From Saccharicrinis sp963677245 (GTDB lineage Bacteria; Bacteroidota; Bacteroidia; Bacteroidales; Marinilabiliaceae): DNA of 64,000 bases. Location of the stretch: contig OY781921.1 in NCBI GenBank assembly GCA_963677245.1, positions 2,728,001 through 2,792,000 on the forward strand, in the 5' to 3' direction. The notes below the pieces were generated by a model, which was not told the origin of the DNA, did not search any database, and saw only the letters and a program-made list of their open reading frames with translations. The translations under genes were made by a program, and so were the position numbers. This document shows positions 1-8,025 of the stretch, one piece after another; position 1 is the first letter of the stretch; every line of letters starts with the position of its first letter.

Positions 1-28
1 CGCTAAGTATTGACTTAAAAAAGGAAAA

Positions 29-748
29 ATGATTAGAACTATAGCTATAGATGATGAGCCGCTAGCTTTACAATTAGTTAGCGGATACATTGAAAAAACC
101 TCAACTTTAGAATTAGTAGGTGCTTATGATAATCCTATGGAGGCCATTGAGTTTTTAAGAGAAAATGAGGTTGACCTGATTTTCTTAGATATTCAAATGC
201 CCGATTTAAACGGTATGGAGTTCGCCCGCATTCTGGAAAACAGGCCTAAAATCATTTTTACAACTGCCTACGAGCGATATGCTTTGGAAGGTTTTAAACT
301 GGATGCAGTTGATTATCTTTTAAAACCTTTTAGTTACGAAGAGTTTTACAAGTCGGCCGAGAAAGCACGCAAACTTATTGGTTATGAACAATCCGAAAAC
401 AAAGGAGATGAAATAGAATCCAACAATGAATTTTTATTTCTAAAGTCTGAATATAAAATTCGTCGCATTAATTTTAATGATATTATTTATATCGAAGGTT
501 TAAAGGATTATATAAAAGTATATCTTGAAAAAGATGAAAAGCCTATTCTATCATTAAGCTCTCTAAAGGCTTTGGAATCAAAATTACCCGAAAGTAAATT
601 TATGCGCGTGCATCGTTCCTTTATCGTTAATCTCGAAAAAATTGAGACCATAGAAAGAAGCCGTATAGTATTCGGAAAAGTCTACATCCCTGTTAGCGAT
701 CAATACAAAGAGACTTTTCAGCGCTATTTAAAAAATCATTTCTTGTAA
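29..748 (+). CDS. LytTR-family two-component response regulator
   Basis: DNA-binding response regulator of the LytR/AlgR type, 239 residues. The receiver domain covers about residues 1-115, with the acidic pocket D8/D9 and the phosphoacceptor D54 in FLDIQMPDLNG. The switch threonine is in IIFTTAYERYAL and the conserved lysine in YLLKPF. A LytTR DNA-binding domain covers about 135-237 (FLKSEYKIRRINFNDIIYIE through the MRVHRSFIVNL motif). In Bacteroidota such regulators usually follow a LytS/YehU-like histidine kinase; that gene would lie to the left of the window (inference). The gene is closed by a strong hairpin terminator, so it does not read into the next operon. The target genes cannot be told from the sequence. 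Confidence 0.95.
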   Translation: MIRTIAIDDEPLALQLVSGYIEKTSTLELVGAYDNPMEAIEFLRENEVDLIFLDIQMPDLNGMEFARILENRPKIIFTTAYERYALEGFKLDAVDYLLKPFSYEEFYKSAEKARKLIGYEQSENKGDEIESNNEFLFLKSEYKIRRINFNDIIYIEGLKDYIKVYLEKDEKPILSLSSLKALESKLPESKFMRVHRSFIVNLEKIETIERSRIVFGKVYIPVSDQYKETFQRYLKNHFL

Positions 749-758
749 AAGATAGGTG

Positions 759-790
759 GGCTATTAGTATTTAACTAATGGCCTTTTTTT
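759..790 (+). terminator. Rho-independent terminator after LytTR regulator
   Basis: GGCTATTAGT (759-768) pairs with ACTAATGGCC (774-783) with one G-U wobble and a five-base loop, followed directly by a run of seven T. It begins 11 bases after the stop codon. Confidence 0.85.
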
Positions 791-1110
791 ATCCTCTTTG
801 TTATAAAGAATATCTGGATTAAAGATTATTCTTCAGTAGGCAATTCACCGAGTAGCCAATCTACATATTATAAATACGCACTCTCATCAAAACTCACCTA
901 GCTCACTGATATTCTAAGAAACACAACTAATTTTCTCTTCTGAGTAAACCATCGCATTTTGTCGATAAAAAAGGGCACTTCTTCTAGTTTATTATAATCT
1001 GGATACTTTCCTGTATACTTTTGAACTATTCATTCCAATAGTCTCTATTAGGAATGATGTACACACAATTAGATAGACAGCAGGAAAATTAACGATTAAA
1101 AATCTTTTAG
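791..1110. other. Intergenic region, no clear gene
   Basis: Spacer between the LytTR regulator and the carbohydrate-binding lipoprotein operon. No convincing gene is visible. On the minus strand 898-1029 stays open for 43 codons and reads like degraded coding sequence with a frame change near 1030, but it has no recognisable family and no good start. It presumably holds the promoter of the downstream operon; I could not fix a -33/-7 pair with confidence. Confidence 0.4.
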
Positions 1111-2895
1111 ATGAGGAAAATGAGTTTACTAAAGGTTTTGTATTTCATTCTGCCCATTTTTATGAACGGGTGCGACAATGATATAGAAATTGCAGGAAGC
1201 AGCAATAGTTCCAGCTCGAGCTCTACTTCACCGGATAACGAAGAGAGTGTTGATGAAGCAGACGCAAATAACACAGGCGACCATGATGAAGACAGCGATT
1301 ATATATGGAGTGCTGATGATGTTGTAGAAATTACCTTAAATGGAAGTTCCATCACGGAAAACACAGATGGTGCTTCCGCCAGTGGTAGTGTATTAACTAT
1401 TACCGATGCAGGAAACTATAGCATAAGCGGAACATTAAGTAATGGTCAGATAATAGTAGATGCCGAAGATAGTGATCTGGTTCGCTTAATTTTAAATGGC
1501 GTTGATATTACATCTTCCAACAGTGCACCTATTTACATTAAAAAAGCGGAGAAAGTAATTCTAGTTGCGAATGAAAACACAGTTAATAATTTAACTGATG
1601 GCTCTTCTTACAAATACGATGACGAAGAAGATGAAGAGCCTAATGCGACTGTATTTTCAAAAACGAATCTTACAATTTTTGGCGAGGGTTCTTTAAATAT
1701 CAACGGAAACTTTAATGATGCAATTAACTGTAAAGACGGTCTAATCCTGGCTTGTCAGGCTATTAGTATTGATGCTGCCGATGATGGGATACGCGGTAAA
1801 GATTATCTGATTATTAAAGAAGGAAACATTGTTGTTAAATCCGAAGATGATGCCATTAAATCAGATAATGAAAATGATACAGCCTTAGGTTATATTAAAA
1901 TATTAGATGGTGAAATAAATATTACATCAGGCGGAGATGGCATTACTGCGCAAACTGATCTGTTAATTAATAATGGAACCTTCAATATTACCACTACTGG
2001 ATATGTAAGTTCATCCAATGGTGTATCGAGTAAAGGCTTAAAGTCTGCTGTAAATACGATAATTGAAGACGGAAGCTTTAATATTATTTCAACAGAAGAT
2101 GCCATTCACTCCGATGAAACGATTACCATACATGAAGGAACTTATACCATTAGCGCTTCTGATGATGGTATTCATGCAGACTATGATTTAACAATTAATG
2201 ATGGAGACTTTAATATTACTAAGTCATATGAAGGTATTGAGAGCTCAAGCGGAAACATGTATATCAATGGAGGAACTATTGAGCTAGTTGCCAGTGACGA
2301 CGGGATCAACATTGCCGGTGGTGGCGGTTCAATGGGTGGACCTCACGGAGGATGGGGAAGCTCAACTTCATCTAGTAGCTACACCATGTACTTAAATCCC
2401 GATTATATGGCTATTAATGCACAAGGAGATGGCATTGACGCCAATGGTTCTGTTGAAGTTACCGGAGGAATCATAATTGTAAATGGTCCTACCGGAAGTG
2501 GGAATGGAGCTTTGGATTACGATGCTTCTTTTGTTCAGAACGGAGGAACTTTAATTGCCGTTGGAAGTTCAGGTATGTTGCAGGCACCAGGCTCATCATC
2601 CAGTCAAAAGTCTATTGCATTAGTTTTTAGAAGCACGCGTTCAGCAGGATCAATATGTCACATTGAAAATACAGATGGCGATGTACTTTTTACATTTAAA
2701 TCTGCCAAAAATTATCAATCTCTGGTTTATTCTTCTCCTGATTTAGTTTCAGGAACCAGTTATAATGTTTACTCCGGAGGTACGGCTAGTGGTGACGATT
2801 TCAATGGACTGTATTCAAATGAAACCTACTCAGGTGGCACTTTGATTACAACATTCAGCTTAAACGGAACAGTAACCGGAATTCAAATCAATTAA
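1111..2895 (+). CDS. Cthe_2159-type carbohydrate-binding lipoprotein
   Basis: Secreted lipoprotein of 594 residues. The signal peptide ends in a lipobox with the lipidated cysteine at residue 21 (FMNGC), followed by a Ser-rich and Asp/Glu-rich linker to about residue 65. The rest is built of repeated short strands of the type GDGITAQTDLLINNGTFNI, with D-D-G-I/A turns, as in the right-handed beta-helix family Cthe_2159 (DUF4353), whose founding member binds acidic polysaccharides. A Gly/Ser-rich insertion sits near residues 405-425. It is the first gene of a tight operon with a VTC-domain protein (10 bases downstream), a DUF4956 membrane protein and a DUF2490 barrel; the first three are a recurrent set in bacteria. 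Family assignment is by fold pattern and context; the ligand here is unknown. Confidence 0.85.
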   Translation: MRKMSLLKVLYFILPIFMNGCDNDIEIAGSSNSSSSSSTSPDNEESVDEADANNTGDHDEDSDYIWSADDVVEITLNGSSITENTDGASASGSVLTITDAGNYSISGTLSNGQIIVDAEDSDLVRLILNGVDITSSNSAPIYIKKAEKVILVANENTVNNLTDGSSYKYDDEEDEEPNATVFSKTNLTIFGEGSLNINGNFNDAINCKDGLILACQAISIDAADDGIRGKDYLIIKEGNIVVKSEDDAIKSDNENDTALGYIKILDGEINITSGGDGITAQTDLLINNGTFNITTTGYVSSSNGVSSKGLKSAVNTIIEDGSFNIISTEDAIHSDETITIHEGTYTISASDDGIHADYDLTINDGDFNITKSYEGIESSSGNMYINGGTIELVASDDGINIAGGGGSMGGPHGGWGSSTSSSSYTMYLNPDYMAINAQGDGIDANGSVEVTGGIIIVNGPTGSGNGALDYDASFVQNGGTLIAVGSSGMLQAPGSSSSQKSIALVFRSTRSAGSICHIENTDGDVLFTFKSAKNYQSLVYSSPDLVSGTSYNVYSGGTASGDDFNGLYSNETYSGGTLITTFSLNGTVTGIQIN

Positions 2896-2905
2896 AACGA
2901 GAGAT

Positions 2906-3712
2906 ATGCAGGAAGTTTCTTCAATATTAGAAAATTTTATTCCCATATCATTAAATCAAATGAATGCGGTAAATCTACTGAACAGGTACGATTCAAAATA
3001 CCAGCTGCCTGTTTCTCAACTTTGCCATGTTTTGAATGCCATTAAGGATGACTATTATGTTTTAATGATTAATGATTGTGCTTATCAATCGTATCAGACA
3101 AATTACTATGATACCGGTAACGATTCATTTTACCTGAATCATCATAATGGCAAATTGAATCGTTTAAAGATTAGAAAACGGGAGTATGTCAATTCAGGAT
3201 CTGTATTCCTGGAAATAAAACAAAAAAACAATAAAGGAAAAACCAACAAAACCAGAATACAGGTTAAAAACAGAAGTACAAAATTAAGTATAGAAGAATT
3301 GGATTTTCTAGAGCAACATAACTGTTTAAATTCCAATTTATCAACTATAAACCTAATGGTGACCAACAGTAATAGCTTTAAACGCATTACGTTGGTTAAC
3401 AAGGACTTTAAAGAACGTTGCACCATAGATTTAAAACTGACATTCTCCAACAAGAATAAGCAGATAAACATTAGTGACATAGCCATCATTGAGCTAAAAC
3501 AAGGACATTTAAACATGAAAACTCCTTTGTTTAATGCGCTTAAAGAAAGGAGAATTAAACAAGACGGTTTTAGCAAGTATTGTGTTGGTAGAGCTTTTCT
3601 GGAACCTAAACTAAAGCAAAATCGATTTAAACCTAAGCTCTTACAATTAAAAAAACACTTTAATGCTTACCATATGAATGTCGATCAAACCTGTCATTCA
3701 TACGCTATTTAA
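2906..3712 (+). CDS. VTC-domain (polyphosphate polymerase-like) protein
   Basis: 268-residue soluble protein of the VTC domain family, whose eukaryotic member Vtc4 makes polyphosphate inside a tunnel lined with basic residues. Matching signatures are LLNRYDSKYQLP (R27, D29, K31), GKLNRLKIRKREY with R86, K88, R90 and R92, FLEIKQK (E103, K105), K/R residues at 112-117, TIDLKLTF and the late IIELKQG. These charged residues correspond to the phosphate/nucleotide tunnel of VTC/CYTH-superfamily proteins. No membrane segment is present; the partner DUF4956 gene downstream could supply one. Whether the bacterial proteins make polyphosphate or another polymer is not established. Start ATG lies 10 bases after the upstream stop. 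Confidence 0.85.
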   Translation: MQEVSSILENFIPISLNQMNAVNLLNRYDSKYQLPVSQLCHVLNAIKDDYYVLMINDCAYQSYQTNYYDTGNDSFYLNHHNGKLNRLKIRKREYVNSGSVFLEIKQKNNKGKTNKTRIQVKNRSTKLSIEELDFLEQHNCLNSNLSTINLMVTNSNSFKRITLVNKDFKERCTIDLKLTFSNKNKQINISDIAIIELKQGHLNMKTPLFNALKERRIKQDGFSKYCVGRAFLEPKLKQNRFKPKLLQLKKHFNAYHMNVDQTCHSYAI

Positions 3713-3723
3713 AACTAGAATTC

Positions 3724-4389
3724 ATGAAACAATTAGCATATTCTACACCAAAAGAAACAATACAAGTTATGGATGTAAATTTTATAAATACCGACGATTT
3801 TATGCACCTTATGATAAAGTTTTGCCTTAATCTTTTGGTAACCTTTATTGTAGTCAACTTTATATATTCAAAAGATAGCAATCGCAAGGACTTTTACTTT
3901 AGCTACTTTGCTATCAGTATTACAGTCTTTACCCTTTGCTTTTTGTTGGAAAGTGTAAAACTCGAATTAGGTTTTGCTCTTGGTTTGTTCGCCATTTTCG
4001 GCATTATTCGATACCGTACTGATGCCATTCCCATTAAGGAGATGACCTACCTTTTCGTCATTATTGGCTTATCCGTTATTAACGCACTGGCCAATAACAA
4101 AGTCAGTCATATGGAATTAATTTTTACCAACCTGGCTATTGTATCCACTATGTGGCTCCTGGAAAAAACGTTGCTTCTTAAACAAGAAGCTTGTTTAATT
4201 ATGGATTACGAGAACATCGAAAATATTCATATTCTAAAAAAAGAAGATTTATACGAGGACATCAAAGCCCGCACCGGAATAAAAGTAAAGCGCGTTGAAG
4301 TTCAAGAAATTAGCTACTTACGCGATGTAGCCACCATTAAGGTATTTCATGATTTGAACGGAAAAAATGGAGAATCAAATACATTTTAA
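3724..4389 (+). CDS. DUF4956 integral membrane protein
   Basis: 221 residues with about four to five membrane segments in the first two thirds (roughly 22-45, 55-77, 82-98, 107-125, 130-147) and a soluble C-terminal domain of about 70 residues. The family hallmark GFALGLFAIFGIIRYRT is followed by DAIPIKEMTYLFVIIG. DUF4956 genes are regularly found beside VTC-domain and Cthe_2159 genes, as here; the function is unknown. The gene starts 11 bases after the VTC gene and stops 2 bases before the DUF2490 gene, so translation is likely coupled. Confidence 0.9.
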   Translation: MKQLAYSTPKETIQVMDVNFINTDDFMHLMIKFCLNLLVTFIVVNFIYSKDSNRKDFYFSYFAISITVFTLCFLLESVKLELGFALGLFAIFGIIRYRTDAIPIKEMTYLFVIIGLSVINALANNKVSHMELIFTNLAIVSTMWLLEKTLLLKQEACLIMDYENIENIHILKKEDLYEDIKARTGIKVKRVEVQEISYLRDVATIKVFHDLNGKNGESNTF

Positions 4390-4391
4390 GA

Positions 4392-5024
4392 ATGAGGAGG
4401 ATAGTAATAATAGGAATACTTGGTTTGCTGACACTGCAAATGAACGCACAGCGCACTTGGATTGAAACAGATTTTTCGGCTAAAATAACCGAGAACTTTG
4501 AGTTCACTCTTTCACCGGAATTAAGATTTAATGAAGGATGGGATTTAAAGGAATATTTTATTGAACCATCATTGGAATATTCCATCAACAAATATCTAAA
4601 ATTTAGTGGAGGATACCGGTTAGGTTATAACATTAACAAAAAAGACGAACGTGAAGGTTTCGGTCGTTTTCGTTTGGATGCTAAAACAGGGCTTAAATGG
4701 ATGAATTTTAGACCAAAATTCAGAATACGATATACCAATGGCGATGATTTTACAGATGATGACGATGAAGAAACAGAATATTTAAGGTATAAGTTTTCAC
4801 TTGGCTATAAGCTGGATAAAATTAAAACAGAACCTTATGTAGCCTACGAATGGTATAGAGATTTAGAGGCACAAGAATTTAATAAAGCACGCTTTGAAGC
4901 AGGTTTTTTATATAAACTTAATAACCACCATAAAGTTGGTGCCTATTACAGAACCAATAACTATTTAGTTAAGAATAAAGAAACCGTTAAAATTATTGGT
5001 ATTTCATACAAGTTCAGTTTATAA
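4392..5024 (+). CDS. DUF2490 outer-membrane beta-barrel protein
   Basis: 210 residues. Signal peptide about 1-19 (cleavage near QMNA-QRTW), then amphipathic strands with aromatic girdles and acidic loops (DDFTDDDDEET), ending in YKFSL with a C-terminal aromatic strand typical of outer-membrane barrels. The opening RTWIETDFSAKITENFEFTL and the ELRFNE motif fit DUF2490. As last gene of the operon it could be the outer-membrane exit or anchor for the polysaccharide/lipoprotein system encoded upstream (inference). Starts two bases after the DUF4956 stop codon. Confidence 0.85.
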   Translation: MRRIVIIGILGLLTLQMNAQRTWIETDFSAKITENFEFTLSPELRFNEGWDLKEYFIEPSLEYSINKYLKFSGGYRLGYNINKKDEREGFGRFRLDAKTGLKWMNFRPKFRIRYTNGDDFTDDDDEETEYLRYKFSLGYKLDKIKTEPYVAYEWYRDLEAQEFNKARFEAGFLYKLNNHHKVGAYYRTNNYLVKNKETVKIIGISYKFSL

Positions 5025-5057
5025 CCTGAGTTCGATTAAAATTTCAGAATTCAGGTT
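5023..5057. repeat. Small inverted repeat, possibly dispersed
   Basis: AACCTGA (5023-5029) and TCAGGTT (5051-5057) are complementary and flank an AT-rich core. The left arm plus core, 5026-5042, reappears inverted at 55428-55444 with 16 of 17 bases equal, and a looser copy lies at 20331-20368. It overlaps the DUF2490 stop codon. Confidence 0.35.
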
Positions 5058-5076
5058 TAAGTTTCAACCGGGATCA

Positions 5077-5140
5077 GGAGGTAAAACATTATGGTAGTTT
5101 AGGGTAAGTGATTCTTGTTTTACCTCCTTCCTTTTTTCCT
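5077..5140 (+). terminator. Terminator of the Cthe_2159/VTC/DUF4956/DUF2490 operon
   Basis: A perfect 11-base inverted repeat, GGAGGTAAAAC (5077-5087) and GTTTTACCTCC (5117-5127), with a 29-base loop, followed by the T-rich run 5128-5140. It separates the operon from the MG2-like genes. Confidence 0.7.
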
Positions 5141-5181
5141 CATCAAAAAACCCTTTTATAAAACATAGATTTAAGGTAATT

Positions 5182-5216
5182 TTTGGTATACATATTGTTA
5201 GCGTTATGTATATTTA
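5182..5216 (+). promoter_or_regulatory. Possible Bacteroidota -33/-7 promoter
   Basis: TTTG at 5182-5185 and TATATTTA at 5209-5216 resemble the TTTG / TAnnTTTG elements of the Bacteroidota major sigma factor, 28 bases before the ATG at 5245. The spacing (23) is long and the last G is missing, so this is tentative. Confidence 0.3.
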
Positions 5217-5244
5217 AAATCTACAACCCTTTAAATCTACATTT

Positions 5245-7998
5245 ATGTTCAATCAGTCATCTGCCCAAGCTGGCATTAAGCAATATTGGCTGCCATTTTT
5301 TTTTATACAGATTTGCCTTTGCTGTACAATTCATACTTCAGGTCAATTACAAAATCACCTTATTCAATTTGCTCAAAGCAACCAAGGCGAGAAACTATTT
5401 GTACAAACAGATAGAGAAGAGTATTTTTTAGGCGATACCTTATGGTTTAGTGCCTGGTTAGTCAACGACATTAACCACCAGGCCATTTTAGATGAAAAGG
5501 TGCTTTACCTGGAACTTTGTCCCGAAGATCAAACAGAAACATTTAAACGGGTTTTTGAAATTAAAAACGGAAGAAGCTTCGGTCAGTTTAAACTTCCTCA
5601 GGGATTATACAACGGAAAATATACACTATCAGCCTATACCCCATTCCTAAAAAAGCAGCATCCGGAATCTATATTTCAAAAGAAAATTACCTTATACAAT
5701 CTGGATGATAATGAGCCAATCATCAATGTTCCCGTAAGGAAAAATACGGCAAAAAAATCTTCCGCATCCACAACACAAGAAACCTCTGAAAAAACAAAAC
5801 CAAGCTCTTCTTTTCAATTTTCTCTAATGCCGGAAGGTGGATCTTTGGTGCACGGCATTCCTACTAAAGTGGCCTTTATCGCACAGGATAGCACAGGCAT
5901 ACGTACCGATTTTTCTGGACAGGTTTTAAATAAGAATGGTGAATTTGCAGCTTTTATACAACCATCTTTTAAAAACAGAGGCTATTTCTATTTTACTCCT
6001 GATGCCAATGATACACACAAAGTAAAAATTCAATGTAACAATGGCGACTCTTTAATAATGGATTTTCCGGAAGTTCAAGCTCAAGGCTATAGCTTGCAAG
6101 TGGAAAACAAACATGCTGTAGATGAAATGCAAATAAAAGTTCTTTGTTCGCCAAATCTTATTGGAGACTCTGTTTACCTGGCCGCGGTTCATCGTTATCA
6201 ATTGCTAGGGTTAAATAAAATAAACATGGCGGGCAATCAGTTTATGATGAAGGTTTCCAAAAAACAACTGCCCGATGGCCTCATCCAACTCACACTATTT
6301 AACAAGCATTTTAAACCCATATGCGAACGATTAGTTTTTATTAATAATCAAAAACAACTCCAGGTATCTGTGAGTCGTCAGGAAGATTCTTTACAAATAA
6401 AAACCACCTATCCCAACGATCAACCTGCTCAAGGTAATTTTGCCATATCTGTCACCAACCAAAGTTTCATTAACGATACCAATACTATTTGTTCCAATAT
6501 CAGCCGCTATTTAAACCTACGTTCTGAACTTCCCGGCTTAGAACCCGATTGTGATTATTTTTATGCCGACGACCGGGCTTCGCACTTAAAAAGTGAACTG
6601 ACGCTACTAACTAATGGTTGGCGAAAATATAGCTGGAATCAAATTCTGAATAAGGATATTTCAACCGTTCAAAAAAAGATTGAGCCTGGCTTTTATTTAT
6701 CTGGTGTTATAAAAAATCGATACAAAGGAGAAACTATGCCAGAGGATACGGAATTCAGTCTTTTTACCAGTGATTTAAAATTTATTGAAACCACATTTAT
6801 TGATAGCGCCGGTGCCTTCGATATTCCTTTTGATTATTTCTATGGCACTTACAAAGTGTTTATGCAAGCCAAGCATTATAAAAAACAAAAGCCTTTAGGT
6901 GGAATTAATCTCGAACTTTCTTCTAATTTAATTTTAGATGATTCTTATAATCTGCAAACCAACATAAAGCTAATCGATGAACCAGCTCCACAAGCTTACA
7001 TTTACGATAAACAGTTAAAAGAAAACGCAACCAAAGTCAGCATCCCCAAAAGCAAGATCACTACACTGGAGAAAATACAGAAAAATGACTTTTTTATTGA
7101 TACCACCGATGTACAACTTGAAACCGTAAGCGTAACAGCAAAACGTGAAAAAAGCCTTCTGGAAATACTCAAAAGCAAATATGGCTTAAGCGACTATAAA
7201 GTGAGTACAAAAATGGTTTCCCTTATTGATGAACAAAACAGTTGGAACTCCGGGGTTATGAGTGTATTGGATAAGCTAATCCCTAGTCTTGTCGTTCAAT
7301 TCGAAGATCCTTATACTCGCAAAGATCCTTTTAAAGGAGAAATTTTCCCGCCAGCTTTTGACACCGCTTGTGAATACAGCTACCATCGCGATTTCTACCG
7401 ATTAATGTATAACAATCGAACCAACAATCGAATATACATATATGTAGATGGCGACTTGGCTGCTTTTACCAATCAATATGGTCAGGTAGACTGGATTAAA
7501 AACGACATGCTTCAGTCTATGGATATGCGGATAATTAAATACGTTGGCTTTATCGAAAACCCTCCCAAATCTGCACTAGGAGATGCCCTTGGAGCAGGAA
7601 AAACTGATTATGAAATTTATTGCATGAAAAAATATCTACCTTATTTACGTAGTAATAATCCCATGGTTTATCGAGATGCTCCAGAGCATATCATTTCAAT
7701 TGAAACCAAAACGGGTAAAGGTATTTTCAGCCGTCCGGCAAACGAAAAAACGATGAGTATGGTCATTCACGGATTTTCACATCCTAAACAGTTCTACACG
7801 CCCTTATACGATTTCGTTGATAAGCAAAAATTATTGGAACGACCAACTATCTATTGGAATCCTAACATTATTACAGATAAAAATGGAGAAGCAACAGTTC
7901 CACTGCCATTTAACTTAAGTAAAGATTGCCAAATCAATATTAATGGCATATCTTATTCCGGAACACCGGGACATGCTTTGGTAAAAAACTTACAATAA
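5245..7998 (+). CDS. MG2-like large secreted protein, copy 1
   Basis: 917 residues with an N-terminal signal sequence (hydrophobic about 14-28). After it comes EKLFVQTDREEYFLGDTLWF, the Bacteroidota form of the macroglobulin MG2-type opening (usual form K-x-Y-x-x-T-D-(K/R)-x-x-Y-x-x-G-(D/E)-T-(I/L)-W-F). Further family marks are MPEGGSLVHGIPTKVAF (about 193-209), LLTNGWRKYSW (about 452-462), the plug-like stretch VQLETVSVTAKRE (about 630) and the C-terminal TIYWNPNIITDKNGEATVPL. These proteins are periplasmic or cell-surface and of unknown function; some are labelled TonB-plug or alpha-2-macroglobulin-like. A paralogue follows 27 bases downstream. The start at 5245 gives the signal peptide; an overlapping open frame from 5183 does not. 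Confidence 0.8.
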   Translation: MFNQSSAQAGIKQYWLPFFFIQICLCCTIHTSGQLQNHLIQFAQSNQGEKLFVQTDREEYFLGDTLWFSAWLVNDINHQAILDEKVLYLELCPEDQTETFKRVFEIKNGRSFGQFKLPQGLYNGKYTLSAYTPFLKKQHPESIFQKKITLYNLDDNEPIINVPVRKNTAKKSSASTTQETSEKTKPSSSFQFSLMPEGGSLVHGIPTKVAFIAQDSTGIRTDFSGQVLNKNGEFAAFIQPSFKNRGYFYFTPDANDTHKVKIQCNNGDSLIMDFPEVQAQGYSLQVENKHAVDEMQIKVLCSPNLIGDSVYLAAVHRYQLLGLNKINMAGNQFMMKVSKKQLPDGLIQLTLFNKHFKPICERLVFINNQKQLQVSVSRQEDSLQIKTTYPNDQPAQGNFAISVTNQSFINDTNTICSNISRYLNLRSELPGLEPDCDYFYADDRASHLKSELTLLTNGWRKYSWNQILNKDISTVQKKIEPGFYLSGVIKNRYKGETMPEDTEFSLFTSDLKFIETTFIDSAGAFDIPFDYFYGTYKVFMQAKHYKKQKPLGGINLELSSNLILDDSYNLQTNIKLIDEPAPQAYIYDKQLKENATKVSIPKSKITTLEKIQKNDFFIDTTDVQLETVSVTAKREKSLLEILKSKYGLSDYKVSTKMVSLIDEQNSWNSGVMSVLDKLIPSLVVQFEDPYTRKDPFKGEIFPPAFDTACEYSYHRDFYRLMYNNRTNNRIYIYVDGDLAAFTNQYGQVDWIKNDMLQSMDMRIIKYVGFIENPPKSALGDALGAGKTDYEIYCMKKYLPYLRSNNPMVYRDAPEHIISIETKTGKGIFSRPANEKTMSMVIHGFSHPKQFYTPLYDFVDKQKLLERPTIYWNPNIITDKNGEATVPLPFNLSKDCQININGISYSGTPGHALVKNLQ

Positions 7999-8025
7999 TT
8001 TCAACCATTTGAGAACAAGAACGGC

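Noticed and set aside
898..1029. 43-codon minus-strand open stretch
   Set aside because: No start codon at a sensible place, no family recognised; perhaps gene debris, not reported as a gene.
5183..5431. 82-codon frame overlapping the start of the first MG2-like gene
   Set aside because: Lies mostly inside the well-supported gene in another frame and matches nothing.
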